From the NCBI GenBank assembly GCA_044356555.1, contig JBIKWB010000002.1, positions 1 through 64,000 on the forward strand: DNA of 64,000 bases, given 5' to 3'. This document shows, in pieces, positions 1-9,523 of this stretch. Every line of letters begins with the position of its first letter. Within the stretch, counting starts at the first letter, position 1. The notes under the pieces were generated by a model that worked only from the letters and a program-made list of their open reading frames with translations, was not told the origin of the DNA and ran no database searches. The DNA comes from Tous-C4FEB sp044356555 (GTDB taxonomy: Bacteria > Verrucomicrobiota > Verrucomicrobiia > Opitutales > Opitutaceae). The translations under genes and the position numbers were made by a program.

Positions 1-74
1 GTGAAGTCAGCAATGTAGTGCCGAAAATCAGCCCCTAAATCGCGTAAGTCTCTGCCATAGAACGATGCGGTTTT

Positions 75-380
75 TTGAACTGCGGAACTCGGGCTAAGGC
101 GGCAGAATTATCGTTCGAGCTGGGGCTGCACCCTGTGGCATGGAACAACGATCAGATCGGAGATGGGGTGAAGGTTTCAGTCACAGGCACGAGGCAGGAA
201 GGTAGCATTATACCGTTAGCTGAGTATATACTTGTAGGAGGTGTCCGAGCTCCTGAGTCGGTGATTCGCAAATACCGATTACTGCTTCCTGGCGGTATTT
301 CCTCTATACAAATGTCCTTTGATACCCAAGCATCACCCGCTTGGGATTGGAGTGTGGTTGGGAATGTTAAAAGCCAATAA
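75..380 (+). CDS. Hypothetical protein, doubtful
   Basis: A 101-residue reading frame with a TTG start and no recognisable family. It has no signal peptide, membrane segment or catalytic motif. The predicted product is Gly/Val-rich, suggesting a small beta domain if it is real. It converges with the glycosyltransferase operon that follows on the other strand, and its upstream part may lie outside the window. The codon pattern is not decisive, so it could equally be a remnant or a chance frame. Confidence 0.25.
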   Translation: MNCGTRAKAAELSFELGLHPVAWNNDQIGDGVKVSVTGTRQEGSIIPLAEYILVGGVRAPESVIRKYRLLLPGGISSIQMSFDTQASPAWDWSVVGNVKSQ

Positions 381-453
381 ATCCGGTAAATACGGCGCTT
401 TGTTTTTCATGATCTAAAAATTTGTATAAAAATCAATATTCAGTCTAGATGGA

Positions 454-1905
454 TTACTTCGGTCCACGTCTCACTCTAAAAACAACGTAGTGATTCTCCC
501 GGCGATGCCGTTTAGAACTGTCGAGGAGAGACCGCGTCCTGTAAAGAAACCGCAAGACGAAGACATTTATGCAAATACGATGTATTCTTTGTCCAAGACC
601 TGTGCCGATTATCCAAAAGCGAATGCGGTCCAAGGTCCCTAGTCGCGTTAACGTAGGCTCTTGGAAAATGCTCAAGTCCAGCTTCGAAAAAAGGACACCC
701 TGAAGGGCTCCCTGGTCCCTGCAACTTACCCTCGAATCCTCCTGGCCCAAATCGGCATAAAGGATTCCATTACTCACAAACCAAAAACCGGGGGAACCGC
801 GCGGAACGATAGATTCGAATTCGTGGCCTACCACTGCTTCGATCGGTCGTATTTGATATACCCCTTTGGATGAAGCGCGTCTAATTCCTCCTTGCCAGCT
901 CCTTACTCGCAACCAGGACCACAAACCGCACCACTTCGGTAAGGCACGCCAGTGCACCAGGCGGGACAGAAAGCGCGGATCCGTCGCTTCGATGACACCA
1001 AAATCCTCGAGAGCTGACCCACTCGATCGAGCCGCCCTTGAACTTCGCGTAAAGGCAAAATCCTTGAATGCGGACTGAAGGGCGTCCTCCCAGTCTTTGT
1101 CCGATGGATGGAAGTGCTTTTGTATGAGTTGCAGGACTTGATAGCGCTCTTTCACCCTCACCCAACTACGGTCTGCCTCCGCCCGCACTGAATTGGTATG
1201 GCAACGATGCCCGTTTAGCATCTTTGGCACATAACAAAGGCCGCTTTTGAGGGCAATTTGGCAGTATACCCACCAGTCCCCGCTTAAATAGAGGTCTTCG
1301 GGCGATTCCAGCACCGGCCCAAGCGCTTGTGCGCGGAAAAGACACGCACTAACATTCGGCACCGGGTTGCCCTGCAGAAAAGTACGCAACAAGGAACTTC
1401 CGGGAGCTAGCAGGTGCGGCTTCGACAACAGTCTGTTTCCCGTCGCATCGTAAGGAGGTTGATAGTCGCCGTAAATTACATTTCCTGCATCAACCTTGAC
1501 GGACGCGCAATAGAGGAAGTCGTATTTATCCTCCGCTTCGGCGATATTATACAACGTTTCCAAGAAATCAGACGCTGCGAGATCATCGGCTTCAGCTAGC
1601 CAAATCCATTTGCCTCGCGCAGATGTGACGCCCAACGACCAGGTCTTGACCGGGCAAGCGAGGCGGCGATCGGGTTGTAGGAACAAAGCGCCTTTTGCAT
1701 CGGCGTAATCGCGCAGCCATTCCGAGCTTCCGTCTGTCGACCGATCGTCTACCAAAATCAATTCCACCTCCCGCAATCCCTGCGCCTCAATTGTCGTGAG
1801 TCGCTGAGGTAGAAATCGAAGTTGGTTGTAGCAAACGACGACAATTGATACTGCAGGATCCCGGGAATCCCTCTTCAGACTGTTTAACTGCGCTTGCTGC
1901 TGCAA
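454..1905 (-). CDS. Family 2 glycosyltransferase
   Basis: A 483-residue inverting glycosyltransferase of the GT-A fold. The catalytic domain spans roughly residues 17-250: the nucleotide-binding beginning is AVSIVVVCYNQ, followed by LVDDRSTDG and the metal-binding AEADD. The remaining 230 residues match no family I recognise and may bind acceptor. The start is a TTG; no better ATG lies before the domain. It is the last gene of the minus-strand export operon, 18 bp after the WbsX-GT4 gene, so it probably adds one sugar to the exported glycan at the cytoplasmic membrane. Donor and acceptor cannot be read from the sequence. Confidence 0.85.
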   Translation of the reverse strand: MQQQAQLNSLKRDSRDPAVSIVVVCYNQLRFLPQRLTTIEAQGLREVELILVDDRSTDGSSEWLRDYADAKGALFLQPDRRLACPVKTWSLGVTSARGKWIWLAEADDLAASDFLETLYNIAEAEDKYDFLYCASVKVDAGNVIYGDYQPPYDATGNRLLSKPHLLAPGSSLLRTFLQGNPVPNVSACLFRAQALGPVLESPEDLYLSGDWWVYCQIALKSGLCYVPKMLNGHRCHTNSVRAEADRSWVRVKERYQVLQLIQKHFHPSDKDWEDALQSAFKDFAFTRSSRAARSSGSALEDFGVIEATDPRFLSRLVHWRALPKWCGLWSWLRVRSWQGGIRRASSKGVYQIRPIEAVVGHEFESIVPRGSPGFWFVSNGILYADLGQEDSRVSCRDQGALQGVLFSKLDLSIFQEPTLTRLGTLDRIRFWIIGTGLGQRIHRICINVFVLRFLYRTRSLLDSSKRHRRENHYVVFRVRRGPK

Positions 1906-1923
1906 GATGCCTTAGGTGGTAAG

Positions 1924-4566
1924 CTACGTTGTCGTTGGACGCCCCAACAAACTCGTCTCGATGAGTCGGTGAATTCTCGGCGCCAAAACTTCTTCACAAT
2001 ACTTCTGGGAAACACGGCGCCGAGCCTCGGCCCCAAGTGCCTGAGCTAACTCCCGGTCAGCAGCAATCTTGGCAAGACAGACTGCAAACTGGTTGACATC
2101 ACCGTGCGGGGCCAGAAGGCCGGCACCATCGGCCAGAAGTTCAGGAGCGCCTCCCGACTCATGAAACGCAACCATGGGACGCTCCAGCGAGGCCGCCTCT
2201 AGCATAACCAACGGGAAGGGATCCTCTCGGGAGGGCAGCGCGAAACAATCCGCCGCAAGCATATACTCGAGCGGATTGCCTACGACACCTTGAAGCACGA
2301 ACACGTCGCCTAAATCATGGTTTAGGATCCGGTCTTCGAGGTCAGTCACCCCGTCCACATCGGTCTTACCGCCCAGCCAAAGGATCTTGATTACTAGGGA
2401 GGGAGCCAATTTCCGCAAATTGATAACAGCATCGAGCAGGAGATCCGGTCCCTTGCGCCAATCAAGTGTGCCGCAAGCCACCACCAAGTAAGTCTCCGGC
2501 GGAATGCCAAGAGCTAATCGGGCTGCCGTTGGGGAACTCTCAGTTGCGAGTTGGGCCGCCCTCGCTAGTGACGTGTAGGCATGGATGATCTCCACCTTCG
2601 TTGCCGGGACACGTTGCCGCTGAATTAGATTGTCTGCGACTGCTTTTGAGCACGCTATAAAGGTGTCGGTGAGAGCGTCTAATTTTTGGATCGCACCTGC
2701 TGGCATTCGTTTCTCAATCCAATAACTCAGCTCGTGAACGTGGGTGATTACAGGAATCCCATCGATCTTTATTCCACCGACTAAGTCGCCGAGTGTGGAT
2801 GTATTGGCGTACACCAGTTGGTACTCACGCTTTTGAATCCGTTCGAAATTCTCCGGCAGACCTGTCTTGTTGGATACGAAATAGACCGGGCACAGCTCCC
2901 TAAAACATGACAATAAATCGAGTTCGGGCGCACTTGCACCCCTTTCCCTCGACGCATCTACGTTGATGAGTAAGTCGAAGGACAAAACAGTGTTCTTGGA
3001 AAGCCATGTCAAAAGACGCAGGAGGAACAATTGCGCTCCCGCCCGCGCAAAATCATGGGAAATGAAGAGAACCCGATTGCGCTTCACTGGAGGCAGCGTA
3101 ACCCACGATCCCAACATCTGATTTGTGGCATTTAACCAAGCATAGCCATGACGCTCATCGGGCTCCAAGTGGCATCCCTCGGCCCACTCGTTCCACGCAT
3201 TCACAAACAAAAATCGCTCCCCCTCGGGATGCTCAGCGATTGTCCGAGAGGCGGCCAACCGGAGCCACTCGGCGTAGGCAGCCGGCGAACTATTCACAAA
3301 CACGCTTCCCTTATTCTTTCGGCGCGCGGTGTTGTCCCAGCTTGGGGTCACACCGCGGAAGAGCTTGAACGGTGAGCGCCCCAGTTGAAGACAGTTGCTC
3401 CTGACTTGACGGTAATCATACACCAAACCGCTGAAGCCTGGAGATGCGGTTCCCGTCGGGGGAATCGGCTGGGCGCCCGAATCGTTGGGTGGAAACTCGA
3501 GCAAAGCGTCGAGCCCGAATGGTTCGGGCGAATCGCAGCCGAAACCTTTCACTCCACAAACATAGATCTCACCGATATTCTGAGTGCGGCACTCTTCGCG
3601 CCATCGCCCAACGGTGTCGCGCATAGACTCAAACAAGGCCGGACGATATATAATCAAAAGCGGTCGACCATTAACTCGTATGTAGCGACGATCTCGGAAA
3701 GCGCGAATCAGGTCGCGAATAACATTTAGGTCATCTTCAGGGGAATGGCACTGAGAAATGAGTAGCTCCCCTTTATGGCCATCCCAACGCCGCGACCAAT
3801 TCTCGTTCGCCCAACAATAACAAAAGGGAATGTCAGGCGTTTCGGACTTTAAAAACGCCTCTAGGGGGCGCTCAAGGAGTCTTTTGCCGCCGAACCAGTA
3901 ATAGTAGAAGCAAAATCCATATATGCCTGCGGCCCGAGCCAAGGATGCCTGACGATCAAGCGTTTCGCGTTCCCGCAAATCGTAATAGCCTACATCAGGG
4001 TGAGGAATGTGTGGTTGGTAGTGGCCTTCAAACCATGGTATCGCTGGCTTTACGTTGGTCCATTCAGTGAAACCCAGCCCCCACCACTTGTCATTTTCAG
4101 GTATGGGATGGAACTGAGGAAGATAAAAGGCAATGGCATTTACCTCGGGAATATTCTTGTTCTGGAAGGTGGCCTTTTGCGGAAACAGATCGCTGTCCCC
4201 CTTCAGGCTTAAACGCTCGTCACGATGAACATACGGGCGCACCCAAAGCAGACGCTCTCCTATGCGCTGCTTCGTGCCATCAGCCAGTTCAGCCTCGATG
4301 ATTAAGCGGCGTAGGCCGACACCGACCGCCACTTCAACCGAAAAACCAACATCCGCTTCGGCCTTAGGAAATTGATCGTGAAAATGTCCGATTACGTCAC
4401 CCCTTTCGATGACGGAACAGGGCGTAGCCGTGGCGCCATTCCACACTCTAACTACTTTGGCCGACTTCCCGTTGGAATCCAAGAACCAACCAGACACAAC
4501 GACGGGGTTGTCGGACCAACCAAAACGACGATCCAATGGCCGCTCTAGATTGTAATATGATTTCAT
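1924..4566 (-). CDS. WbsX-like domain fused to family 4 glycosyltransferase
   Basis: An 880-residue multidomain protein. Residues about 5-105 form a small beta-type domain. Residues about 130-480 match the WbsX / glycoside hydrolase 99-like family, with the diagnostic AFYLPQFHPIPEND, WWGLGFTEW and CWANENWSRRWDG. Residues about 495-870 are a GT-B family 4 glycosyltransferase, starting RVLFISHDFARAGAQ and ending with the donor-site pattern DPFPLVMLE, where Asp replaces the usual first Glu of EX7E. The ATG at 4566 was chosen over the TTG at 4587 because it overlaps the upstream stop as ATGA, a coupled-translation arrangement. WbsX proteins occur in O-antigen clusters, but their activity is poorly defined. 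The fusion probably combines two steps on one glycan. Confidence 0.85.
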   Translation of the reverse strand: MKSYYNLERPLDRRFGWSDNPVVVSGWFLDSNGKSAKVVRVWNGATATPCSVIERGDVIGHFHDQFPKAEADVGFSVEVAVGVGLRRLIIEAELADGTKQRIGERLLWVRPYVHRDERLSLKGDSDLFPQKATFQNKNIPEVNAIAFYLPQFHPIPENDKWWGLGFTEWTNVKPAIPWFEGHYQPHIPHPDVGYYDLRERETLDRQASLARAAGIYGFCFYYYWFGGKRLLERPLEAFLKSETPDIPFCYCWANENWSRRWDGHKGELLISQCHSPEDDLNVIRDLIRAFRDRRYIRVNGRPLLIIYRPALFESMRDTVGRWREECRTQNIGEIYVCGVKGFGCDSPEPFGLDALLEFPPNDSGAQPIPPTGTASPGFSGLVYDYRQVRSNCLQLGRSPFKLFRGVTPSWDNTARRKNKGSVFVNSSPAAYAEWLRLAASRTIAEHPEGERFLFVNAWNEWAEGCHLEPDERHGYAWLNATNQMLGSWVTLPPVKRNRVLFISHDFARAGAQLFLLRLLTWLSKNTVLSFDLLINVDASRERGASAPELDLLSCFRELCPVYFVSNKTGLPENFERIQKREYQLVYANTSTLGDLVGGIKIDGIPVITHVHELSYWIEKRMPAGAIQKLDALTDTFIACSKAVADNLIQRQRVPATKVEIIHAYTSLARAAQLATESSPTAARLALGIPPETYLVVACGTLDWRKGPDLLLDAVINLRKLAPSLVIKILWLGGKTDVDGVTDLEDRILNHDLGDVFVLQGVVGNPLEYMLAADCFALPSREDPFPLVMLEAASLERPMVAFHESGGAPELLADGAGLLAPHGDVNQFAVCLAKIAADRELAQALGAEARRRVSQKYCEEVLAPRIHRLIETSLLGRPTTT

Positions 4567-6905
4567 CGTTTCGTGCTTTTTTTCCAAATCTGCATTCCGT
4601 TGTCGCGAATAAAGCGCAATGGCGCCGTTAACCGCCAGCTCAATGACGCTTTGAGATTTGCTATTTTGGCATCCGCGGTTTCTTGAATTTTCTTATTTTC
4701 AACTCTCAAGGTTTCCATTTCGCGTTCATATTCATCTAATTGGAATTCAGCCGCATAATTGGTTTTGGTCAGAATATCCTCCAATTCTTCCGCTCGTTGC
4801 CTCTCTTTAACAATCAAATTGTCAAGCGATTTAGCGCGAACTGTATGCTCGTCTAGTGATCGTTGAATCGAATCTAATTTTGTCTGTATGGAAAGATTGC
4901 TAGCCTTCAGCTCTGTCGCTCGCTGTTTCTCCTCAACAAGCAAATCATCGAGCGATTTCGTGCGAATTATGTACTCTTCCAGCGATTGTTGTGTCGCTTC
5001 CGATTTTGTCTGTGTAAAAAAATCGATAATTTCGTCTGGGGCGAAAAAATCCACTGGCGGAGCCAGACTGGGTGAAGGTGGAATAGAAATCTTTTTCCAT
5101 AAGACCTTCAGCTGGGCTCGAACCAACTGTTCATATAGATTCAGGAGAGTCGCGGATTCCCAAGAAATCGGACGGTCGAGATTCCTGAGAAAATGGGATC
5201 TTTGCTCTGCGAGAAGGGAAATAAAGCTGGTTAAGGATCCGTTTTCGAAACCAGTGTTTGGCAAGCTTTCGTAGACAGCAAAAGATCTGTCGCCCGCGAA
5301 CGGGGCCCAGATGAATTTTACCGTTACTTTTAGTGAGTCGCCGCATTTCTCTCGTGGAAGGGAGAAAAACATCTGGGGATCGTTCCCGAAGGAAAGAACT
5401 ACAGCCTGTCCATTCAGGTTTCCGATCAAGCGAGCGGTGCCGCCACAATCCTCGAGCACCATTGGGATTGATTTAGCATCTACAGGGCCTGAGTTCCCAG
5501 TCACCTCTACAAAACATAGCCCTGGACGACAGGAAGGATCCAGTCTGATCCTCCACAAATTAGTCGAAGCCTCCGAAGAATCAACGTCCACGGCCCAGTG
5601 GATCCACTGATTTGGTTCGCTAAACGCCTTGCGTAGAGAATGTTCCTCGTCGTACTTTCCGAAGTGATTTGAAACGAAAATCTGGGCTTCATTTTCGAAA
5701 GGCTCGGCCTGAGCGCGACTGATCCCATACTCGATGAGACGAGCAGGAAGGAGTTTCACCGCACCTCCTTTAGCCGAACAGGTGTCTGCGTTATTGAGAC
5801 AACCGATTAACGCTCGCCAATGTTTCTCAACGGCCTGCCTAGTAGCAGCTAGCTCGTTGGGCGCAGTGAAACTCGGTTCAGCGCACGAGCGGAGAATAAG
5901 ACTTTTTGCCAGTTCCAAAGCTTCCGACCAGCAGTTAACGACCGAGCAAAGCCCGCCCATTTTCTCGGCGGCCTCGCGATACTTATGATTTGCGCGTCCG
6001 CTTCCTTCAACCACGATGGAAGGGGTGCCGTAACTCGTTGCAGCTATTGATCCGTGCAGGGAATCACCGATATAAAGAGACGAGCCTGCCAGAATGGCAG
6101 TCATTTGCTGCAACGATGTTGGGCGTCCCAATAGCGCTCCCCAGTTGCCGAGGGCAGCGATTAAACTGGCGGTAAAGTCATTATCGGTCTGCCAAGGTGA
6201 AATTTCCACAAGAACCACCGGCCGTTCAAGATCTTCGGCCAATCGGCGCAATCTCTCACCCATCTCAGGATCAATCTTTCGAGAAGAAGAAACAAAAACT
6301 GCAATGTACCCGCGCTCGCCGAAAAGAATGTTCTTCGAATTGAATTCGAGCCAAATCGGCCGAAGGTCATCGGCTGTCCACAGGGATGGAAGATCAAAGG
6401 CGGTGTCCGGAACATCAGCAACGAACAGATCCTCCAGCCCCTTGAGGATCTGTTGACTGGCAACGTCTCGAGTCGAGACATAGGCTGACGCCTTTAGAAC
6501 ATCTCTAACATACGGGCCAGCCCAGCGGGGGAATGGAAGCGGGACGCCAGGAGCATTCCAAAGCAGAGGGACTTGTGCTGATCTAGCAAATTCACTCGCC
6601 CCCAGCCAGAGGGATGGCAGCACAGCGGCAGTCTCCCAGGCGTTCTCATTGAAAGGACTCCAACTGCCTGAAAGAATAATGTCCCCGCCACCAATAATCA
6701 CTGCACTACACTCTTCCCATCGGGGGATAAAATCCTGAATCATCAAGCTTGGGCGCGCGTCCTTCCACGGAGTCGCCCGGCCTGAATAGGATATATGAAT
6801 GGCCGACCAACCGTGATCCTTTAGGCGATTTTCTACCAGCAATGGGAAAAGAAGATCGCCGTAATTATCGTGATCAAAGGCACCAAAGTGAAGGAGCGTA
6901 TTCAC
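4563..6905 (-). CDS. Polysaccharide pyruvyltransferase-like protein with C-terminal coiled coil
   Basis: A 780-residue protein. Residues 1 to about 340 belong to the polysaccharide pyruvyl transferase family (CsaB/WcaK-like): N-terminal GAFDHDNYGDLLFPLL, then AVIIGGGDIILSG and the late YIGDSLHGSIAA, which carries the conserved His. Such enzymes transfer pyruvate ketals from PEP to sugars. Residues about 370-560 are beta-rich and unrecognised. Residues about 600-760 are a charged coiled coil with a duplicated unit, and the C-terminus has the SLSWRLTAPLR tail seen on many cell-envelope glycosyltransferases. It lies 64 bp after wzt and overlaps the next gene by 4 bp. The tail suggests assembly with other enzymes of the operon at the membrane. 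Confidence 0.8.
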   Translation of the reverse strand: MNTLLHFGAFDHDNYGDLLFPLLVENRLKDHGWSAIHISYSGRATPWKDARPSLMIQDFIPRWEECSAVIIGGGDIILSGSWSPFNENAWETAAVLPSLWLGASEFARSAQVPLLWNAPGVPLPFPRWAGPYVRDVLKASAYVSTRDVASQQILKGLEDLFVADVPDTAFDLPSLWTADDLRPIWLEFNSKNILFGERGYIAVFVSSSRKIDPEMGERLRRLAEDLERPVVLVEISPWQTDNDFTASLIAALGNWGALLGRPTSLQQMTAILAGSSLYIGDSLHGSIAATSYGTPSIVVEGSGRANHKYREAAEKMGGLCSVVNCWSEALELAKSLILRSCAEPSFTAPNELAATRQAVEKHWRALIGCLNNADTCSAKGGAVKLLPARLIEYGISRAQAEPFENEAQIFVSNHFGKYDEEHSLRKAFSEPNQWIHWAVDVDSSEASTNLWRIRLDPSCRPGLCFVEVTGNSGPVDAKSIPMVLEDCGGTARLIGNLNGQAVVLSFGNDPQMFFSLPREKCGDSLKVTVKFIWAPFAGDRSFAVYESLPNTGFENGSLTSFISLLAEQRSHFLRNLDRPISWESATLLNLYEQLVRAQLKVLWKKISIPPSPSLAPPVDFFAPDEIIDFFTQTKSEATQQSLEEYIIRTKSLDDLLVEEKQRATELKASNLSIQTKLDSIQRSLDEHTVRAKSLDNLIVKERQRAEELEDILTKTNYAAEFQLDEYEREMETLRVENKKIQETADAKIANLKASLSWRLTAPLRFIRDNGMQIWKKSTKR
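4782..4985 (-). repeat. In-frame 126-bp-period duplication in the coiled coil
   Basis: Two 26-residue units, residues about 641-666 (SLEEYIIRTKSLDDLLVEEK onward) and 683-708 (SLDEHTVRAKSLDNLIVKER onward), lie exactly 42 residues apart, six heptads. The DNA is visibly similar too, so this is a tandem duplication that preserved the coiled-coil register. Confidence 0.85.
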
Positions 6906-6969
6906 GGGATACGATGTATAGATGATGGGTTAGAGGGTTTTAAATTTAGGAAAAAATGGGTGTATATCA

Positions 6970-8358
6970 TTATTTTGTAGTGTTTTCGATGATTCGATCA
7001 ACAGCGAAGCCAAAACGAAGGTCCACGAGTCCAGTTGGGAACATAAAGCCATCAGCAACTACGCGGAATACTTTAGCGTCTATAATCCTATGAAGGAATC
7101 CATGATCTCGGGAGGCAATTCCGATACGGAGAAAATATGTCCCTGGATTCAATCTGCACTCAAATGGAAACGTGAAACAAACAGAATCCCCCGGCTTCAC
7201 CGAAATCCATCGGTTCGGGGTCTCCCACGAGCTTGCCCCTGCAATTTCAATTCCGCTCTTGTCTGTTACTATCACCCCAGCAGCAATCAAACTGTACGGT
7301 TCGTCAAAACGTACGGAGATTTGGAATCGATACGAATTGCCTCTCACGATGTGATTGACCCGGCACCGTTCAGAATTCTCTAGCTCCACACTCACAATCT
7401 CCGCTCCAGCTGGCTCGTAGGCCACCTTGGAGAACGATACTAAATCAGACGTCCAAAGCTCGCCAGGAGCAAGATTCGCCGATTGGCTGGCAGGCTGCGG
7501 CGGCTGTTCGACGTCTTTCGGCTGCTGTAAAAACCGCTCAGGTGCTGTCAAAATTTCAAGCTGCATTTTGCGGGATCCGTGGATGAAACCCTGATAGATT
7601 TTGACCGCATCATGCGGAACGCCGCGGAAGATCATGCGACCCGACTCAAGAACCAAGGCTTCATCGCAAAACTTAATAACATCTTGGGCTGAATGGGAAA
7701 CGAACAAAATTGTGGTCCCTTTTTTCTTCAGAGCCTCTATCCGGCTCAAACATTTCCGCTGGAAGGCTTCATCTCCAACAGCTAGCGCCTCATCGACAAT
7801 AAGAACGTCTGGATCAAGGGCGCACTGAACGGAAAAGGCTAAACGTAAAGCCATCCCACTCGAGTATGTTCGTACAGGCTGATGGATGAAGGCACCAATA
7901 TCCGCGAATTGGAGAATTTCATCCAACCGTGCTTCGATATCACCAGAAGACATTCCTAATATGGCAGCGTTGAGACGAACATTCTCCAATCCCGTAAAAT
8001 CAGGGTTAAAGCCCGACCCTAACTCCAGCAAGGCGGCAACGCGCCCCGACAGCTCTACCTCGCCTTCTGATGGTGGCACGGTTCCAGCAATGATTTGCAG
8101 TAACGTAGATTTTCCCGAGCCATTACGCCCCATAATCCCAACGGATGTGCCTTTCTTTACTTCAAAGTTAATGCCAACCAGTGCATTGAACTCGGAACTC
8201 CTCGAGCCCGCCCAATCTTGCAAGTGACCACGGAGTGAGGGAAACAGCGCTACCATCAACTGTCTGATCAAGAACCGAAAACGATTCTGAGGATTACGCC
8301 ATACTCGGTATGTCTTCGAAAGTCCGCTTATTCGGATCGAGATGGGAGGATTGCTCAT
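6970..8358 (-). CDS. wzt: Polysaccharide ABC exporter ATPase with Wzt-type C-terminal domain
   Basis: A 462-residue ATPase of an O-polysaccharide exporter. The nucleotide-binding domain (residues about 1-250) shows Walker A GIMGRNGSGKST, the Wzt-type signature YSSGMALRLAFS and Walker B VLIVDEALAVGDEA followed by the switch His in FVSHS. After a Pro/Gln-rich linker (about 285-305), residues about 310-455 form the beta-sandwich that in Wzt proteins binds the capped glycan and decides what is exported. The start overlaps the permease stop by 4 bp (ATGA), so both subunits are probably made together. The glycan is polymerised in the cytoplasm and then exported whole, in contrast to the Wzy route. 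The symbol is by family role; the exact polymer is unknown. Confidence 0.92.
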   Translation of the reverse strand: MSNPPISIRISGLSKTYRVWRNPQNRFRFLIRQLMVALFPSLRGHLQDWAGSRSSEFNALVGINFEVKKGTSVGIMGRNGSGKSTLLQIIAGTVPPSEGEVELSGRVAALLELGSGFNPDFTGLENVRLNAAILGMSSGDIEARLDEILQFADIGAFIHQPVRTYSSGMALRLAFSVQCALDPDVLIVDEALAVGDEAFQRKCLSRIEALKKKGTTILFVSHSAQDVIKFCDEALVLESGRMIFRGVPHDAVKIYQGFIHGSRKMQLEILTAPERFLQQPKDVEQPPQPASQSANLAPGELWTSDLVSFSKVAYEPAGAEIVSVELENSERCRVNHIVRGNSYRFQISVRFDEPYSLIAAGVIVTDKSGIEIAGASSWETPNRWISVKPGDSVCFTFPFECRLNPGTYFLRIGIASRDHGFLHRIIDAKVFRVVADGFMFPTGLVDLRFGFAVDRIIENTTK

Positions 8359-9302
8359 ACCGCGTCAGAAAACTCCCTACTCCAAAGCGAAAAGATGCGG
8401 GCACCAAGCAAAAGACTGAACAAAGCCCAAAAGCCCAAGTACGCGAGGTCACCGGCGGTAGGCGCTGCTCCGTTTAACAAAATTGCTCGCGTCGACTCAA
8501 CCCATACCGCCAACGGGTTGTATGACAGAAATTTATATGTCGATGGTAGCGATTCAACTCGATAAAAGACCGAACTTCCAAACATAACGGCGAGGCCCAA
8601 AGGTTGCATTAGTGAGCTAAGATCCCGAAAAAACACCCCTAACGAAGCCAGCACGAGCGCCGCTCCCAAAGCGAACGCAACACCAAACAACATGAGAGGA
8701 ATTAGCGTAAACATAGCGGCAGTCGGGGTGTGCCCGGTGAACAGCCAAGCCAGCAAAACAAGCGTTGCGGATATACCTAGGCGAACAAGGCCGGCGAAAA
8801 CCGCAGATCCAGGAAGCACCACCAACGGGAACCTCACGCGCTTAACGAAGTTAGGGTTCTGGAAAATCGTCATGGGCGCTATTATCATGATCTCTTGGAC
8901 AAACTGAACCAATGAGATGCTCCAGAAAAGCCCAAGTGCATAATCCGCTCGGGTTTCAATGGCTGAGTAAGCATAGCCTCCCTTAAACACCACCATGAAT
9001 ACGAATCCGTAAATGAGAAAAGCTATAAGCGGATTGAACAACAACCAGAAATTTCCCAACAGACTTCCCTTGGTTTGCGCCTCCAGAGAACGCCTCGTAA
9101 ATATCCACATCAGCATCCGATTGTGCCACAGAACGGCGAACGGAGACCAAATGGACTCACCTCCTAGATGGTGCTGTGTGGTGTTAATGATGCGCACTGA
9201 TGTGGAATTGGATAACTTCAACTTGAACCCGATAAGGCGGAGAGTTGGAGTGGTTTTTGTAGTATCTCCAAACTTTTGTTCACTTAGCTCGAAAAAAACC
9301 AA
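8355..9302 (-). CDS. wzm: Polysaccharide ABC exporter permease (ABC-2 type)
   Basis: A 315-residue integral membrane protein of the ABC-2 export family. It has an amphipathic N-terminal region (IFTRRSLEAQTKGSLLG, the typical permease entry motif) and about six hydrophobic segments, beginning NFWLLFNPLIAFLIYGFVFM. It pairs with the overlapping ATPase gene to carry glycan across the inner membrane. The start is uncertain: the long frame uses TTG at 9302 without a ribosome-binding site, while a good AGGAGGTGA lies at 9157-9165 with no canonical start just after it. About 40 residues precede the family-like part, so the real product may be shorter. It is the first gene of the export operon. Confidence 0.88.
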   Translation of the reverse strand: MVFFELSEQKFGDTTKTTPTLRLIGFKLKLSNSTSVRIINTTQHHLGGESIWSPFAVLWHNRMLMWIFTRRSLEAQTKGSLLGNFWLLFNPLIAFLIYGFVFMVVFKGGYAYSAIETRADYALGLFWSISLVQFVQEIMIIAPMTIFQNPNFVKRVRFPLVVLPGSAVFAGLVRLGISATLVLLAWLFTGHTPTAAMFTLIPLMLFGVAFALGAALVLASLGVFFRDLSSLMQPLGLAVMFGSSVFYRVESLPSTYKFLSYNPLAVWVESTRAILLNGAAPTAGDLAYLGFWALFSLLLGARIFSLWSREFSDAV

Positions 9303-9523
9303 TTTCTCAAATCCGCAGTGAGGTGGACCCGAAAATTAGACAGGTCGGATTGCGGTGGTCCCCGCCGACTTCGCCGAAGTTGGCTTTCGTTCTTGCGCCC
9401 CCGGTCCCCGCCGGAGCCGGCCCTTGACGTTTTCATCCCCGCAACCGTCCGTTTTTCTCGTCCAACTTCGATATTCGGGTCAGACGATCCGCCTGTCATA
9501 CTTTCGGAGCCCACTTCATCAGC
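9303..9523. other. Gap upstream of the export operon
   Basis: A 221-bp segment with no credible gene. It should hold the promoter of the wzm-wzt operon, but I see no convincing -35/-10 pair. The bases at about 9309-9331 (GGACCCGAAAATTAGACAGG) look like the end of an insertion sequence, but no partner end is visible. Confidence 0.3.

Noticed and set aside
9309..9331. Candidate insertion-sequence end near the export operon
   Set aside because: A single end-like sequence without a partner or duplicated target; not enough to call an element.
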